Source: Firmicutes bacterium UBA6811 (lineage in GTDB: Bacteria > Bacillota > SHA-98 > UBA4971). From it: a stretch of 41,377 nucleotides of DNA. This document shows positions 15,435-23,964 of the stretch, in pieces; position 1 is the stretch's first letter, and each line of letters begins with the position of its first letter. A model generated the notes under the pieces. That model did not search any database. It saw only the letters and a list, made by a program, of their open reading frames with translations, and was not told the DNA's origin. The stretch lies in NCBI GenBank assembly GCA_002452295.1, contig DKEX01000014.1, forward strand, positions 185-41,561, given 5' to 3'. The position numbers and the translations under genes are program-made.

Positions 15435-17711
15435 ATGTCCAGGGGTACGGGGAGGATCGTCTCCATTCTCGCTGTCGGCTTCATCCTGGTGGTGTGCGTG
15501 GCCTCAGGTGTTTTCGTGGGCGTCGTCATGGGCGCCCTCCGGAACATGCCGGCGCTCCAGGATCTTGAGTACCGGCCCAGCGAGGCAACGAGGATCTATG
15601 ACGTCAATGGCAAGCTCATCGCGCGGTTGTACATAGAGAACAGGGTGTGGGTTCCCCTCCGGGATATCCCGGAGTCGCTGCAAAACGCCGTCATCGCCAT
15701 AGAGGACCACAACTTCCGCACGCACCACGGCGTGAACTTCACGGCCATGATCCGGGCGCTTCTCGTGGACCTCAAGGAGCGCAGGATCGTCCAGGGGGCA
15801 AGCACCATCACCCAGCAGCTTGCCAAGAACGCCTTCCTGACGCATGAGCGCACTTTCACCCGGAAGATCCAGGAGTTCATCTACGCAATCCAACTGGAAC
15901 GCGCGTACACGAAGGACCAGATCCTCGAGCTGTATCTCAACGAGGTCTACTTCTTCCCCGGACAGGCCGTTTATGGCATGGAGGCCGCGGCCCAGGGCTA
16001 CTTCGGCAAGCACGTGCGCGACCTGAACTTGGCGGAGTCGGCGCTCCTGGCGGGGCTCATACGCAACTCCCAGCTCTACTCACCGACCAAGAGCCCGGAG
16101 GCCGCGCGCGCAAGGCGCGCCACGGTGCTCGCAAGAATGGAGGAGCTCGGCTACATATCCCACCAGGAAGCCCAGGCGGCGGCAAGCGCGCCCCTCGGGG
16201 TCATAGATAGGCGAGCCTCGAAGGAGGCCGCCCCGTACTTCGTGGACTACGTGCGCGCCCAGCTTCTCGAGAGGTACGGGCAGGAGACGGTATACAAGGG
16301 CGGCCTGAAGGTATACACCACCCTCGACCTCAGGCTTCAGGAGCTTGCCGAGAAGACGCTTCTTACCAACCTCCCGCAGGGCAAGCCCGATGCGAAAGGC
16401 CTCATGCAGCCGCAGAGTGCCATGGTGGTGCTCGACGCGCACGACGGGTACATAAGGGCCATGGTGGGCGGGCGGGGTACCGACGAGTTCAACAGGGCGG
16501 TACAGTCATACAGGCAGCCCGGGTCGGCCTTCAAGCCTTTCGTATACACCGCGGCCATACAGGCGGGTTACACGGCTGCCACCCTCATCGACGACTCGCC
16601 GGTGGAATACACGATCCCGGGCCAGAAAGAGCCCTGGGCGCCGGTGAACTACGACAACAGGTTCCGGGGACCCATCTCGCTCCGGCAAGCCCTGGAGAAC
16701 TCCGTGAACGTGGCGTCCGTGAAGCTCCTCGACCAGATGGGCATCACAAACGCCGTAAAGACCGCCAAGGCCATGGGGATAACCACCCTGGTGGAGTCGG
16801 GGCGGCGCAACGACGTGACTCTGTCGCTCGTGCTGGGCGGGCTCACGAAGGGAGTGACGCCGCTCGAGATGGCCGCGGCGTACGCCGTTTTCCCAAACCA
16901 GGGCATAAGGGCGGAACCCGTCTCCATACTGAGGGTCGAGGGCCCCGACGGCAACGTGCTGGAGCGGAGCGTCCCCATAAAGAAGGTGGTCCTGGACGAG
17001 CAGACGGCCTACATAATGACTGACATGATGCGCGGCGTCATAGCGCGGGGCACCGGCAAGTCCGCCAACATCGGTCGCCCCGCGGCGGGCAAGACAGGAA
17101 CCACATCCGACTACACGAACGCGTGGTTCGTGGGGTTCACGCCCGATCTTGTCGCATGCGTGTGGATCGGCAACGACGAGCAGCAAAAGCCCATGATATA
17201 CGGCGGCGTCAGGATCGGAAGCGCGCGGGCGGCGATGATATGGGGCGCCTTCATGAAGCAGGCTCTGCGAGACACGCCGCCCGGCGAATTCCCCGTGCCG
17301 AGCGGCGTCGTGTTCACGAGGATCTGCACGGAGTCAGGAATGCTCGCAACGCCCTCGTGCCCGAAAACAGCCACCGAGGTCTTCGTGCCCGGCACCGAGC
17401 CCAAAGACTTTTGCACCATTCATAGCGGGGTCGTGGAGGTGCCTGTGTGCCTCGACTCGGGGTGCCTCGCCACCGACGCGTGCCCGCCTGACAGGGTGGA
17501 GATCCGCAGGTACCTGGCGTCCAGCGGGCTCCGGGTGCTCGGCGATGGCACCATCGTGGCGGGCGAGTCCATTCCGAAGACCTACTGCACTCTTCACGGC
17601 TGGTACGGGCAGAGGCCGCCCGGAAACGGCGGGGCCCACCAGGCACCGACGGGTGGCACGCAGACACCGGAGCCGCCAGCGGGCAACCCATACTCGACGA
17701 AACCCAACTGA
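15435..17711 (+). CDS. Class A penicillin-binding protein (PBP1A type)
   Basis: 758 aa bifunctional peptidoglycan synthase anchored by an N-terminal helix (residues 9-33). The glycosyltransferase GT51 domain carries EDHNF (residues 90-94), QGASTITQQLAKN and ELYLNEVYF. The transpeptidase has SAFK (active Ser 364), SVN (423-425) and KTGTT (553-557). The C-terminal 150 residues contain two Cys-rich repeats of the kind seen in clostridial PBPs (TESGMLATPSC..., then DSGCLATDAC...) and a short Pro/Gly tail. The ATG at 15435 follows AGAGAGGGG. It is monocistronic and divergent from tyrS. Confidence 0.96.
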   Translation: MSRGTGRIVSILAVGFILVVCVASGVFVGVVMGALRNMPALQDLEYRPSEATRIYDVNGKLIARLYIENRVWVPLRDIPESLQNAVIAIEDHNFRTHHGVNFTAMIRALLVDLKERRIVQGASTITQQLAKNAFLTHERTFTRKIQEFIYAIQLERAYTKDQILELYLNEVYFFPGQAVYGMEAAAQGYFGKHVRDLNLAESALLAGLIRNSQLYSPTKSPEAARARRATVLARMEELGYISHQEAQAAASAPLGVIDRRASKEAAPYFVDYVRAQLLERYGQETVYKGGLKVYTTLDLRLQELAEKTLLTNLPQGKPDAKGLMQPQSAMVVLDAHDGYIRAMVGGRGTDEFNRAVQSYRQPGSAFKPFVYTAAIQAGYTAATLIDDSPVEYTIPGQKEPWAPVNYDNRFRGPISLRQALENSVNVASVKLLDQMGITNAVKTAKAMGITTLVESGRRNDVTLSLVLGGLTKGVTPLEMAAAYAVFPNQGIRAEPVSILRVEGPDGNVLERSVPIKKVVLDEQTAYIMTDMMRGVIARGTGKSANIGRPAAGKTGTTSDYTNAWFVGFTPDLVACVWIGNDEQQKPMIYGGVRIGSARAAMIWGAFMKQALRDTPPGEFPVPSGVVFTRICTESGMLATPSCPKTATEVFVPGTEPKDFCTIHSGVVEVPVCLDSGCLATDACPPDRVEIRRYLASSGLRVLGDGTIVAGESIPKTYCTLHGWYGQRPPGNGGAHQAPTGGTQTPEPPAGNPYSTKPN

Positions 17712-17736
17712 CATGGGGCCCGCGTCAACCACTGTA

Positions 17737-17760
17737 ACCCGCTGACACCGCGCAGCGGGC
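17737..17760. terminator. Hairpin between convergent PBP and mutS2 genes
   Basis: ACCCGCTG/CAGCGGGC (7-8 bp) abuts the mutS2 stop codon. There is no strong T-run on either strand, so its efficiency as a terminator is doubtful. Confidence 0.35.
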
Positions 17761-17761
17761 T

Positions 17762-20149
17762 CTAGTCCATCCGGATGGCCACGACGGTCACGCCGTCCCC
17801 TCCCTCCGTCGGGCCTCCCGGCTGGAAGCCCTTCACGTGCGGGTGGCTCCTCACGAAGTCGCGAACGGCCTGCCTGAGCACGCCGGTGCCCTTGCCGTGG
17901 ATGATCCTGGCCCTCGCAAGTCCGGCGAGGCACGCGTCGTCAAGGTACTTGTCGACCTCCGCCAGGGCCTCCTCCACGGTGCTCCCGCGCAGGTCGAGCT
18001 CGCTCGAGATCGTCGTCGCCTTCTCGCGCGCGACCGGCGCGATGAACGCGCCGCCGGCAGGCTCCTCCCGGCGTTCGTCGTCCTCGATGACGGCCAGGTC
18101 GCCGGGCGGCACGAACAACCTCATGGGGCCCACCTGCACCTCCACGTCGTCACCCTCGCGCGGAACGCTCACCACTCGGCCCGGCCTGGCGAGCCTGGAC
18201 ACGTACACGCTCGCCCCCACCGCCACGTCGCCGCGGCGAAGAGGCCTTGTGCGCAGAGCGGGCGCCTCTTCCGGCTCCTCGATCTCCACATCGGCCGCCT
18301 CATCGGCTGCGCGTTTCAGAGCCTCCCTCGCCCGCCTCGCCGCGTCATCCACGGCGCTCCTGTCATGGGCGCCCTGCCGCAGGTCCTCGAGGACCCGCGC
18401 CACCTCCTGCCGTGCGCGCGACACTACGCGGGCCGCCTCGTCGCGGGCCTTTCGCAGGATCTCGGAGCGCGCCTCGCGCAGCCGCCGGGCCTCCTCGTCG
18501 CGCTCATGGACGAGCTTTTCCATGGTCTCTCTCGCCCCGCGCGCCCGCTCCCTGTCCTCCTCGATCTCCCTGTGGTTTCGCTCCATCTTGGCGATCATCT
18601 CGTCGACGCGCACACGGTCGTCTCCCAGCCGCAGCCGGGCGGCGCCCACGATCTCGCGTGGAAGCCCGAGCCTCGAGGCGACCTCGAACGCGCAGGAACT
18701 GCCGGGCACGCCCACGATCAGCCGGTACGTGGGGCGGAGCGTGGCCACATCGAATTCGCACGAAGCGTTCTCAACGCCATCGTGCTCGTAGGCGAAGGTC
18801 TTGAGCTCGCTATAGTGAGTGGTGGCAACGGTGCGCGCGCCATGCGAGTGCAGGTGCTCGAGGATCGCTATCCCGAGGGAAGCCCCTTCCGCCGGGTCTG
18901 TGCCGGCGCCCAGCTCGTCCAGGAGCACCAGGGATCCCGGCCCTGCTTTGCCCAGGATCCGCACTATGTGCGTCATGTGCGACGAGAAGGTCGAGAGGCT
19001 CTGCTCGATGCTCTGCTCGTCCCCGATGTCGGCGAAGACCTGCCCGAACACGGCGAACCTCGTGCCGCCGGACGCCGGAAGGTGGAGCCCGGCCAGGGTC
19101 ATCAGGGCGAAGATCCCTATGGTCTTCAGCGACACCGTCTTGCCGCCGGTGTTGGGGCCCGTCACCACGAGCGTGCGGAACTCGCCCCCGAGCTCGACGT
19201 CTATCGGCACCACTTGCCCCGAGAGGAGGGGATGACGCCCCTTTCGGATCTCCAGGTAGCCCGAGGTGTTGAGCTCGGGTTCGGTGGCGTTCATGTCGAT
19301 GCTCATCCTGCCCTTGGCGAAGGCGAAGTCAAGGGCGGCGAGGGCATCTGCCGTCTCGAGGATCTCCGCGTGCGCGTCACGCACCAGTGACGAGAGATGG
19401 CGGAGTATCCTCTCTACCTCCTCGCGCTCTCTTGCCTCCAGCGACGCAAGCTCGTTGTTGAGCTCAACCACGGCCATGGGCTCCACGAAAAGCGTAAGCC
19501 CGCTGGACGACTGGTCGTGGACTATCCCCGGGACCTGCGCGCGGTGCTCGTGTTTCACGGGCACCACGAACCTTCCGCCCCTCAGGGTCACCACCGGATC
19601 CTGCAGGTATCGTGAGACCTCAGGCGAGCGGATGAGCGAGTCGAGCCTATCGCGGATACGCCCGTTGATCGCCCGGATGTCGGCCCTGAGGCGAGCGAGC
19701 ACGGGGCTCGCCTCGTCCACCACGTTGCCCTGGTCGTCGAGGCAACGGGTGATCTCCCGCACGAGGACGGGCTCGGGCGTGATCCGGGCGGCATGCCCCT
19801 GGATCACCTGGAATCCCTCACCAATCCCGAGGATGGACTTGCGAAGGCGACTGGCCGCATCAACCGTCCAGGCGATGTCGAGGAGGTCCTGGGGCGCGAG
19901 CGTCGCCCCCACCCTCGCCCGTGCCACCGCAGGACGGATGTCGCGGATACCGCCCAGGGGTAACGAAGGATGGCCTGTGAGGATGGTCCTCGCCTCGGTG
20001 GTCTCGCGCTGCCTCTCCCGGACCTCGTCCGGGTCGGTGACCGGATCAAGGGCCAGCGCACGCTCCCGGCCAAGGCTGTTCGTGGCCGCGCCGGCAAGGC
20101 GCTCTTTTATCTTGTGAAACTCGAGAACGCGCAGGGTTCTTTCGTCCAA
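17762..20149 (-). CDS. mutS2: Endonuclease MutS2 (Smr-domain ATPase)
   Basis: 795 aa. MutS2 proteins bind branched DNA to limit recombination, or act on collided ribosomes (RqcU in B. subtilis); the two roles cannot be separated here. Walker A is GPNTGGKT at 331-338, followed by the signature STFSSHMTHI and Walker B VLLDELGAGTDP. A long coiled coil lies at about 515-640. The KOW-like segment is followed by a C-terminal Smr domain with LDLRGSTVEEAL and IHGKGTGVLR. The start is TTG at 20149 behind GGAGGG; the nearby ATG at 20156 is out of frame. In many Bacillota mutS2 directly follows polX; here other genes separate them. Confidence 0.96.
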   Translation of the reverse strand: MDERTLRVLEFHKIKERLAGAATNSLGRERALALDPVTDPDEVRERQRETTEARTILTGHPSLPLGGIRDIRPAVARARVGATLAPQDLLDIAWTVDAASRLRKSILGIGEGFQVIQGHAARITPEPVLVREITRCLDDQGNVVDEASPVLARLRADIRAINGRIRDRLDSLIRSPEVSRYLQDPVVTLRGGRFVVPVKHEHRAQVPGIVHDQSSSGLTLFVEPMAVVELNNELASLEAREREEVERILRHLSSLVRDAHAEILETADALAALDFAFAKGRMSIDMNATEPELNTSGYLEIRKGRHPLLSGQVVPIDVELGGEFRTLVVTGPNTGGKTVSLKTIGIFALMTLAGLHLPASGGTRFAVFGQVFADIGDEQSIEQSLSTFSSHMTHIVRILGKAGPGSLVLLDELGAGTDPAEGASLGIAILEHLHSHGARTVATTHYSELKTFAYEHDGVENASCEFDVATLRPTYRLIVGVPGSSCAFEVASRLGLPREIVGAARLRLGDDRVRVDEMIAKMERNHREIEEDRERARGARETMEKLVHERDEEARRLREARSEILRKARDEAARVVSRARQEVARVLEDLRQGAHDRSAVDDAARRAREALKRAADEAADVEIEEPEEAPALRTRPLRRGDVAVGASVYVSRLARPGRVVSVPREGDDVEVQVGPMRLFVPPGDLAVIEDDERREEPAGGAFIAPVAREKATTISSELDLRGSTVEEALAEVDKYLDDACLAGLARARIIHGKGTGVLRQAVRDFVRSHPHVKGFQPGGPTEGGDGVTVVAIRMD

Positions 20150-20162
20150 CCGGCATCCCTCC

Positions 20163-20191
20163 GGCGGGCCGCAGATGCCTTGCGGCCCGCC
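20163..20191 (-). promoter_or_regulatory. 5'-end hairpin of the mutS2 mRNA
   Basis: Perfect 11-bp GC stem GGCGGGCCGCA/TGCGGCCCGCC with a 7-base loop. It fills the space from the predicted transcription start (about 20192) to the GGAGGG ribosome site (20162-20157). It could protect the 5' end or hinder ribosome access. Confidence 0.7.
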
Positions 20192-20198
20192 AGCCACC

Positions 20199-20204
20199 AT
20201 TATA
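20199..20204 (-). promoter_or_regulatory. Extended -10 promoter of mutS2
   Basis: TGG-TATAAT on the minus strand; no convincing -35 is present. Confidence 0.6.
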
Positions 20205-20248
20205 CCATACGCCGGTATGGAACAGGCCGTCCAGGCACCGCGCGCCTC

Positions 20249-20848
20249 TCAGTGCGCCGGCGGCCTCTCGACGGGCTCGAGGCCATCAGCCGCCCCGCCG
20301 CCGGCGTCCTCTGCGGCCGCGCGGCCCAGGAGGTCGCGGGCGGCCTTTCGCACGGCCTCGTCACGCGCATTCTCGGCAAGCCAGCCCACGTAGGCCGGGT
20401 CCTGCCGGGCCACCTGCCCGAGGGGCCGCCTGGCGTACTTGCCGAAGGTGAGGACGAGGTCCTCGGGGCTCTCGAGACCAGGGATCTCGTCCTGCGGCAG
20501 CACATCGCCGAGCTCCTCCAGCGCGACCAGGTCGATGCCCACCGCGTCCCTCATGGCCCTCGCCTTGGCGCGGGTCGCAGCCATACGGAGGATGTGCGGC
20601 TGGATGGCCCTGTTCACGCTCTCGGGCGAGGCGTCACCGACCTCCTTGAAGAGGCCGTCCTCCGTCTCGATCTCCGCCTCGACCACGGCGTACATGCCGT
20701 TGTTGGGCGAGGGGATCTGCACTATGCCGGTGGTGATGCGCTTCAGGCCGTGCTGGCGTGCAAGCTCCAGGAGGCCGCCGTAGAGGACGTAGTCCTTGCC
20801 TTGAAGCGTCTTCACGAACCTGTCCCGAAACTCCCTTGATAGCTCCAT
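20249..20848 (-). CDS. Conserved protein with exonuclease-X-like C-terminal domain
   Basis: 199 aa. The first 130 residues (YGGLLELARQHGLKRITTGI, then NGMYAVVEAEIET, DGLFKEVGDASPE and RMAATRAKARAMRDAVGI) match a widespread uncharacterised Bacillota family with a Rad52-like or ssDNA-annealing look. Residues 140-170 (LTFGKYARRPLGQVARQDPA followed by YVGWLAENAR) match the C-terminal domain attached to exonuclease X-type proteins (DUF3820-like). A DNA-maintenance role is inferred only. The tail is Ala/Gly-rich. ATG 20848 has a modest ribosome site (GGCGGGGAT). It starts 14 bases after the DUF421 gene ends, so it is likely cotranscribed with it. Confidence 0.7.
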   Translation of the reverse strand: MELSREFRDRFVKTLQGKDYVLYGGLLELARQHGLKRITTGIVQIPSPNNGMYAVVEAEIETEDGLFKEVGDASPESVNRAIQPHILRMAATRAKARAMRDAVGIDLVALEELGDVLPQDEIPGLESPEDLVLTFGKYARRPLGQVARQDPAYVGWLAENARDEAVRKAARDLLGRAAAEDAGGGAADGLEPVERPPAH

Positions 20849-20862
20849 GAGAGCATCCCCGC

Positions 20863-21585
20863 CTACTTGTCTGATTTCGACCCGGGTCTCGATTCGAGGT
20901 CGCGCACCTCGGCGCTCTCTTTCTTGGCCACGTACAGCTCGCCGGCGGTGTCCAGGGTTGCGAGGAGGACGTCTGACGGGTCCTTCACGCCCTTCTTCTC
21001 CAGCTCCTCCTTGAGCCACGCGACGGTGAGGCCGAGCTGGTCCAGGTGGTGGTAGTGGACTCTGCCGTCGGTGATGAGCGGATACGGCAACCCCTCGTAC
21101 GACGTGGTGATCCCGAGGTCCCTGGGGGTGGCCGGCCTCGCCTGGGACTTCATGATGACGCTGAGGCGGCCGGAGCCCTCGAGGATGGCGAACTCCACGT
21201 CCTGAATGTTCGAGACATTCTTCTCTCGCAGGCCGGCCAGGAGGTCGTCGAGGTTGTAGCGAAGCTCGCGGAGGTTGCCCTCGAGAATGTGGCCGTCCCG
21301 GATGACGATGGTGGATTGCCCGCTGATGAGAGCCCTCGCCTTGTCGCTCCTGAGTGTTATGTACGCAAAGAGCACCTCTGTCGCGGCGAGCACGACGATG
21401 GGGACGACTGCGTCGTGTATGTGAATCCGTTTCTCCTCGAGAGGCATCGCCGCGAGGTCCGCTATCATGATGGCCACGACGAGGTCGAAGGGCGAAAGCT
21501 GGCCGATCTCGCGCTTGCCCATGAGCCGCGTGATGAAGAGGACGAAAACATACATGAATACGGTCTTTGCGATGGTGGAGAGCAC
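20863..21585 (-). CDS. DUF421 (YetF-type) membrane protein
   Basis: 240 aa. Three N-terminal transmembrane segments contain RLMGKREIGQLSPFDLVVAI, the DUF421 hallmark. A soluble region follows with STIVIRDGHILEGNLRELRY and YEGLPYPLITDGRV. DUF421 proteins of spore formers include YetF, YrbG and the 2Duf protein linked to spore membrane and heat resistance. GTG at 21585 is the only start consistent with the first helix; its ribosome site is weak. A consensus sigma-G promoter about 60 bases upstream suggests forespore expression. Confidence 0.88.
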   Translation of the reverse strand: MLSTIAKTVFMYVFVLFITRLMGKREIGQLSPFDLVVAIMIADLAAMPLEEKRIHIHDAVVPIVVLAATEVLFAYITLRSDKARALISGQSTIVIRDGHILEGNLRELRYNLDDLLAGLREKNVSNIQDVEFAILEGSGRLSVIMKSQARPATPRDLGITTSYEGLPYPLITDGRVHYHHLDQLGLTVAWLKEELEKKGVKDPSDVLLATLDTAGELYVAKKESAEVRDLESRPGSKSDK

Positions 21586-21642
21586 TCGACGGCCAGCCCC
21601 TTCCCTATTCCCTGTCCAGCGGATGATCCCCGGCCAGAGATG

Positions 21643-21672
21643 TAGTATGGTCCCGCCCCGGCACCTTTATTC
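21643..21672 (-). promoter_or_regulatory. Consensus sigma-G promoter of the DUF421 gene
   Basis: GAATA (21672-21668), an 18-base spacer and CATACTA (21649-21643): a full match to the sigma-G consensus GHATR-N18-CATWHTA. The start is predicted near 21636, about 50 bases ahead of the GTG. Confidence 0.7.
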
Positions 21673-21691
21673 CCGCGACGGCGCTCGAGCT

Positions 21692-21721
21692 GAATAGAGC
21701 CGCCACGGTGCGACCAGACTA
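21692..21721 (+). promoter_or_regulatory. Sigma-G-like promoter of the polyprenyl synthase gene
   Basis: GAATA (21692-21696), an 18-base spacer and CAGACTA (21715-21721). There is one mismatch in the -10. It is back-to-back with the DUF421 promoter, about 90 bases ahead of the GTG start. Confidence 0.4.
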
Positions 21722-21812
21722 TGTACGGCATGCCGGGCCACGCGGCACGAGGCCCGGCGAGGCGCGGCATTGCGTGGCGTCGCAGGCATCTCGCGCCTGG
21801 GGAGATGGTAAC

Positions 21813-22805
21813 GTGAGAACGCTCCTTGGCCTTGCACCGGATCTTGCATCCCGCGTCGAGGCGGTCGACCGCATCATCGAGAGCGCTCTTTCATCGGATA
21901 GCAAGCACCTTGCGCGCCCCCGCGACCACATCCTCGCAACGCGGGGCAAGGGGCTCCGACCGGCGCTGGTCATCCTCTGGGCATCCTCGACCAGTCCCGA
22001 CCCGGGCGCCGACGGCGACAGGGACCTAGCGGCCATGGAGGTGGCTGCTGCGGCCGAGCTCATCCACATGGCGTCGCTGGTCCACGACGACGTGATCGAC
22101 GGGTCCACGACGCGCAGGGGCCGCGATACGCTAAATGCCCTGTTCGGAGCCCGCCCGTCCGTCCTCCTCGGGGATTTCCTCTTCGCAAGGGCCTTCGAGC
22201 TTCTCGCGCGGCACCGGAGCTTCGGCGTTGTCGAACTCATGACCGACGCCATCTCCGCCATGTGCGAGGGCGAGCTGGAGCAGGCGGCATGCGCGTTTTC
22301 GTGCGATGGATGCGAGGATGCTTACCTGCGCAGGATCACGCTGAAGACAGCCCGTCTCATCGCGGCGTGCTGTCACGCCGGGGCCGAGATCGGCGGGGCA
22401 GCCTCCGGGGACGCGGCGAAGGCTCGCGAGCACGGCCTCGAGCTCGGGATCGCGTTTCAGCTCACTGACGACGCCCTCGACTTCGTGGCAGACTCGCGGG
22501 AGCTGGGGAAGCCTACATGCCAGGACCTCGCGTGCGGCGTGCTGACGCTGCCGGTGCTCCGGCTGCTGGCCCACGAGTCGCTTGGCCCCAGGGCACGGGA
22601 CATCATCGAGGCGAGGCGGTTCGACCCACAGTCGGTCTCGTGGGTGAGGAGCGCGGTGGTGGAGTGCGGCGGGGTGGACATGACCTATGAGAGGGCAAGG
22701 CAGAGCATCGACCGCGCGATGGCTTGCATATCGCATCTTCCGGCGGGCCCGGCCCGCGACGCGCTGGTGGCCATCACGCAGCAGGTCATTGCCAGGCGGC
22801 GCTGA
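21813..22805 (+). CDS. Trans-polyprenyl diphosphate synthase (heptaprenyl/octaprenyl type)
   Basis: 330 aa. It condenses isopentenyl diphosphate onto an allylic primer. The first Asp-rich motif is DDVID at 92-96 in ASLVHDDVIDGSTTRRG, and the second is DDALD at 219-223. GKGLRPAL near residue 49 is the IPP-binding block. The product length cannot be fixed from the sequence. The start is GTG at 21813 after GGGGAGATGG. It is convergent with a YtpB-like terpene synthase, whose substrate in Bacillus is tetraprenyl-curcumene precursor (C35 heptaprenyl diphosphate). That makes a C35 product attractive, but it is inferred. Confidence 0.9.
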   Translation: MRTLLGLAPDLASRVEAVDRIIESALSSDSKHLARPRDHILATRGKGLRPALVILWASSTSPDPGADGDRDLAAMEVAAAAELIHMASLVHDDVIDGSTTRRGRDTLNALFGARPSVLLGDFLFARAFELLARHRSFGVVELMTDAISAMCEGELEQAACAFSCDGCEDAYLRRITLKTARLIAACCHAGAEIGGAASGDAAKAREHGLELGIAFQLTDDALDFVADSRELGKPTCQDLACGVLTLPVLRLLAHESLGPRARDIIEARRFDPQSVSWVRSAVVECGGVDMTYERARQSIDRAMACISHLPAGPARDALVAITQQVIARRR

Positions 22806-22845
22806 CAAGCAACCCGCACCATGGCCCGCGCCCTGGCGCCCCGGG

Positions 22846-23943
22846 TCAGAGGAGCCCGGCCCGGCGGAGGAGGTGGCATGCCCGCCACATGGCCCGCGCG
22901 TCGGTCCCGGCCTTCTCCAGGAGGAACGCCGCCAGGTCGTCCAGGCCTCCAGCGCGCACCTTGGGGTCGGAAAGGTACAGGGCGACGATCCCCCTCACGA
23001 CCCCCCGATGGAACGCGGGTCGCGGCAAGCCCGACGCCCCCTCGAGCGCCCTGTCCAGGAAATACCCGAGCCTTTCGCGCATCTCGGCATGATCTCGATA
23101 GAAGCTGACGAAGTTGAGGTCGCCCCCGCGGGCGTCCTCTCCCTGGTCTATGAGGTAGTCCAGAAGGATATGGAGGCCGCAGACCCAAGGGGAGTAAACA
23201 CCGAGCAGCCTCTCCGCCGTGTCGGGGCCCGGCTCTCCAGTCGCAGCCAGCCCCAGAAGCGCGAAGATCCCCAGCGTTGAGCCTGAAGCGGCAGCAAACT
23301 CCCACCAAGCGAGGTCGCTCGACCCGCCCCCCTCCCGCCTGAACCATTCGACCAGGAGAGGCACCCTTTCCTCCCCGCGCACGTGTTTGTATGCCTGAAG
23401 GTCCCTGTACAGGCTGGCAAGGCGAAGAACCCGACCCTCGAGAGCATCGGAGTACGCAGGGAAGCGCGCCACCTGGCGGCGGCATTCGTCCACCAGCGAC
23501 CGGAGGTAGCCGCCATCGGCCCTGTGAGGGTAAAGCGCGTAGTAGTCACACCTGCCGGGGGCGGCAGGCGGGCCGCTCGTTACAGCGTCGAGCATCGCCT
23601 GGTGCAGCCGAGCGAAGGCCGGGCCATCCTCGACCCCGGCGCGGTCGCACAGGTTGTCCAGGTAATCGCTGATGGTCTGGTACGCGACTATGAGGGAAAT
23701 CAGGTCTGGCCGGGGATGTGGGTCAAGGCCGTACACTGATCCGCCTATGGCGTGGAAACGCTTGTGGCGTATGCTGGAGATCCCCTGCTTCCTGAGCTCT
23801 GGGTCGGGGCAGCGCTCGACCGCCGCGACCCACCTCGCGAGCTCCCGGTCAACTCTGGGCACCACCCACAGGGCCATCGCCCTGACGAGCCGCCCGGCAC
23901 TCCAGCAGGCGCCCTCGCTCTCCTCGTGCCGCATCTGGCTCAC
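22846..23943 (-). CDS. ytpB: YtpB-like tetraprenyl-beta-curcumene synthase (DUF2600)
   Basis: 365 aa. Conserved family blocks are KRFHAIGGSVYGL, VAYQTISDYLDNLCDR (Asp-rich motif), DGGYLRSLVDECRRQV, LYRDLQAYKHV, WWEFAAASGSTLGIFAL and HILLDYLIDQGEDARGGDLN. In B. subtilis YtpB cyclises heptaprenyl diphosphate to tetraprenyl-beta-curcumene, which SqhC turns into sporulenes. No sqhC is in the window. The start is GTG at 23943; ATG 23934 is an alternative and neither has a good ribosome site. It begins 21 bases after polX and is the last gene of that run, ending 40 bases from the convergent prenyl synthase. Confidence 0.85.
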   Translation of the reverse strand: MSQMRHEESEGACWSAGRLVRAMALWVVPRVDRELARWVAAVERCPDPELRKQGISSIRHKRFHAIGGSVYGLDPHPRPDLISLIVAYQTISDYLDNLCDRAGVEDGPAFARLHQAMLDAVTSGPPAAPGRCDYYALYPHRADGGYLRSLVDECRRQVARFPAYSDALEGRVLRLASLYRDLQAYKHVRGEERVPLLVEWFRREGGGSSDLAWWEFAAASGSTLGIFALLGLAATGEPGPDTAERLLGVYSPWVCGLHILLDYLIDQGEDARGGDLNFVSFYRDHAEMRERLGYFLDRALEGASGLPRPAFHRGVVRGIVALYLSDPKVRAGGLDDLAAFLLEKAGTDARAMWRACHLLRRAGLL

Positions 23944-23964
23944 CCGGCGGTAGTGTTGCCCCGC

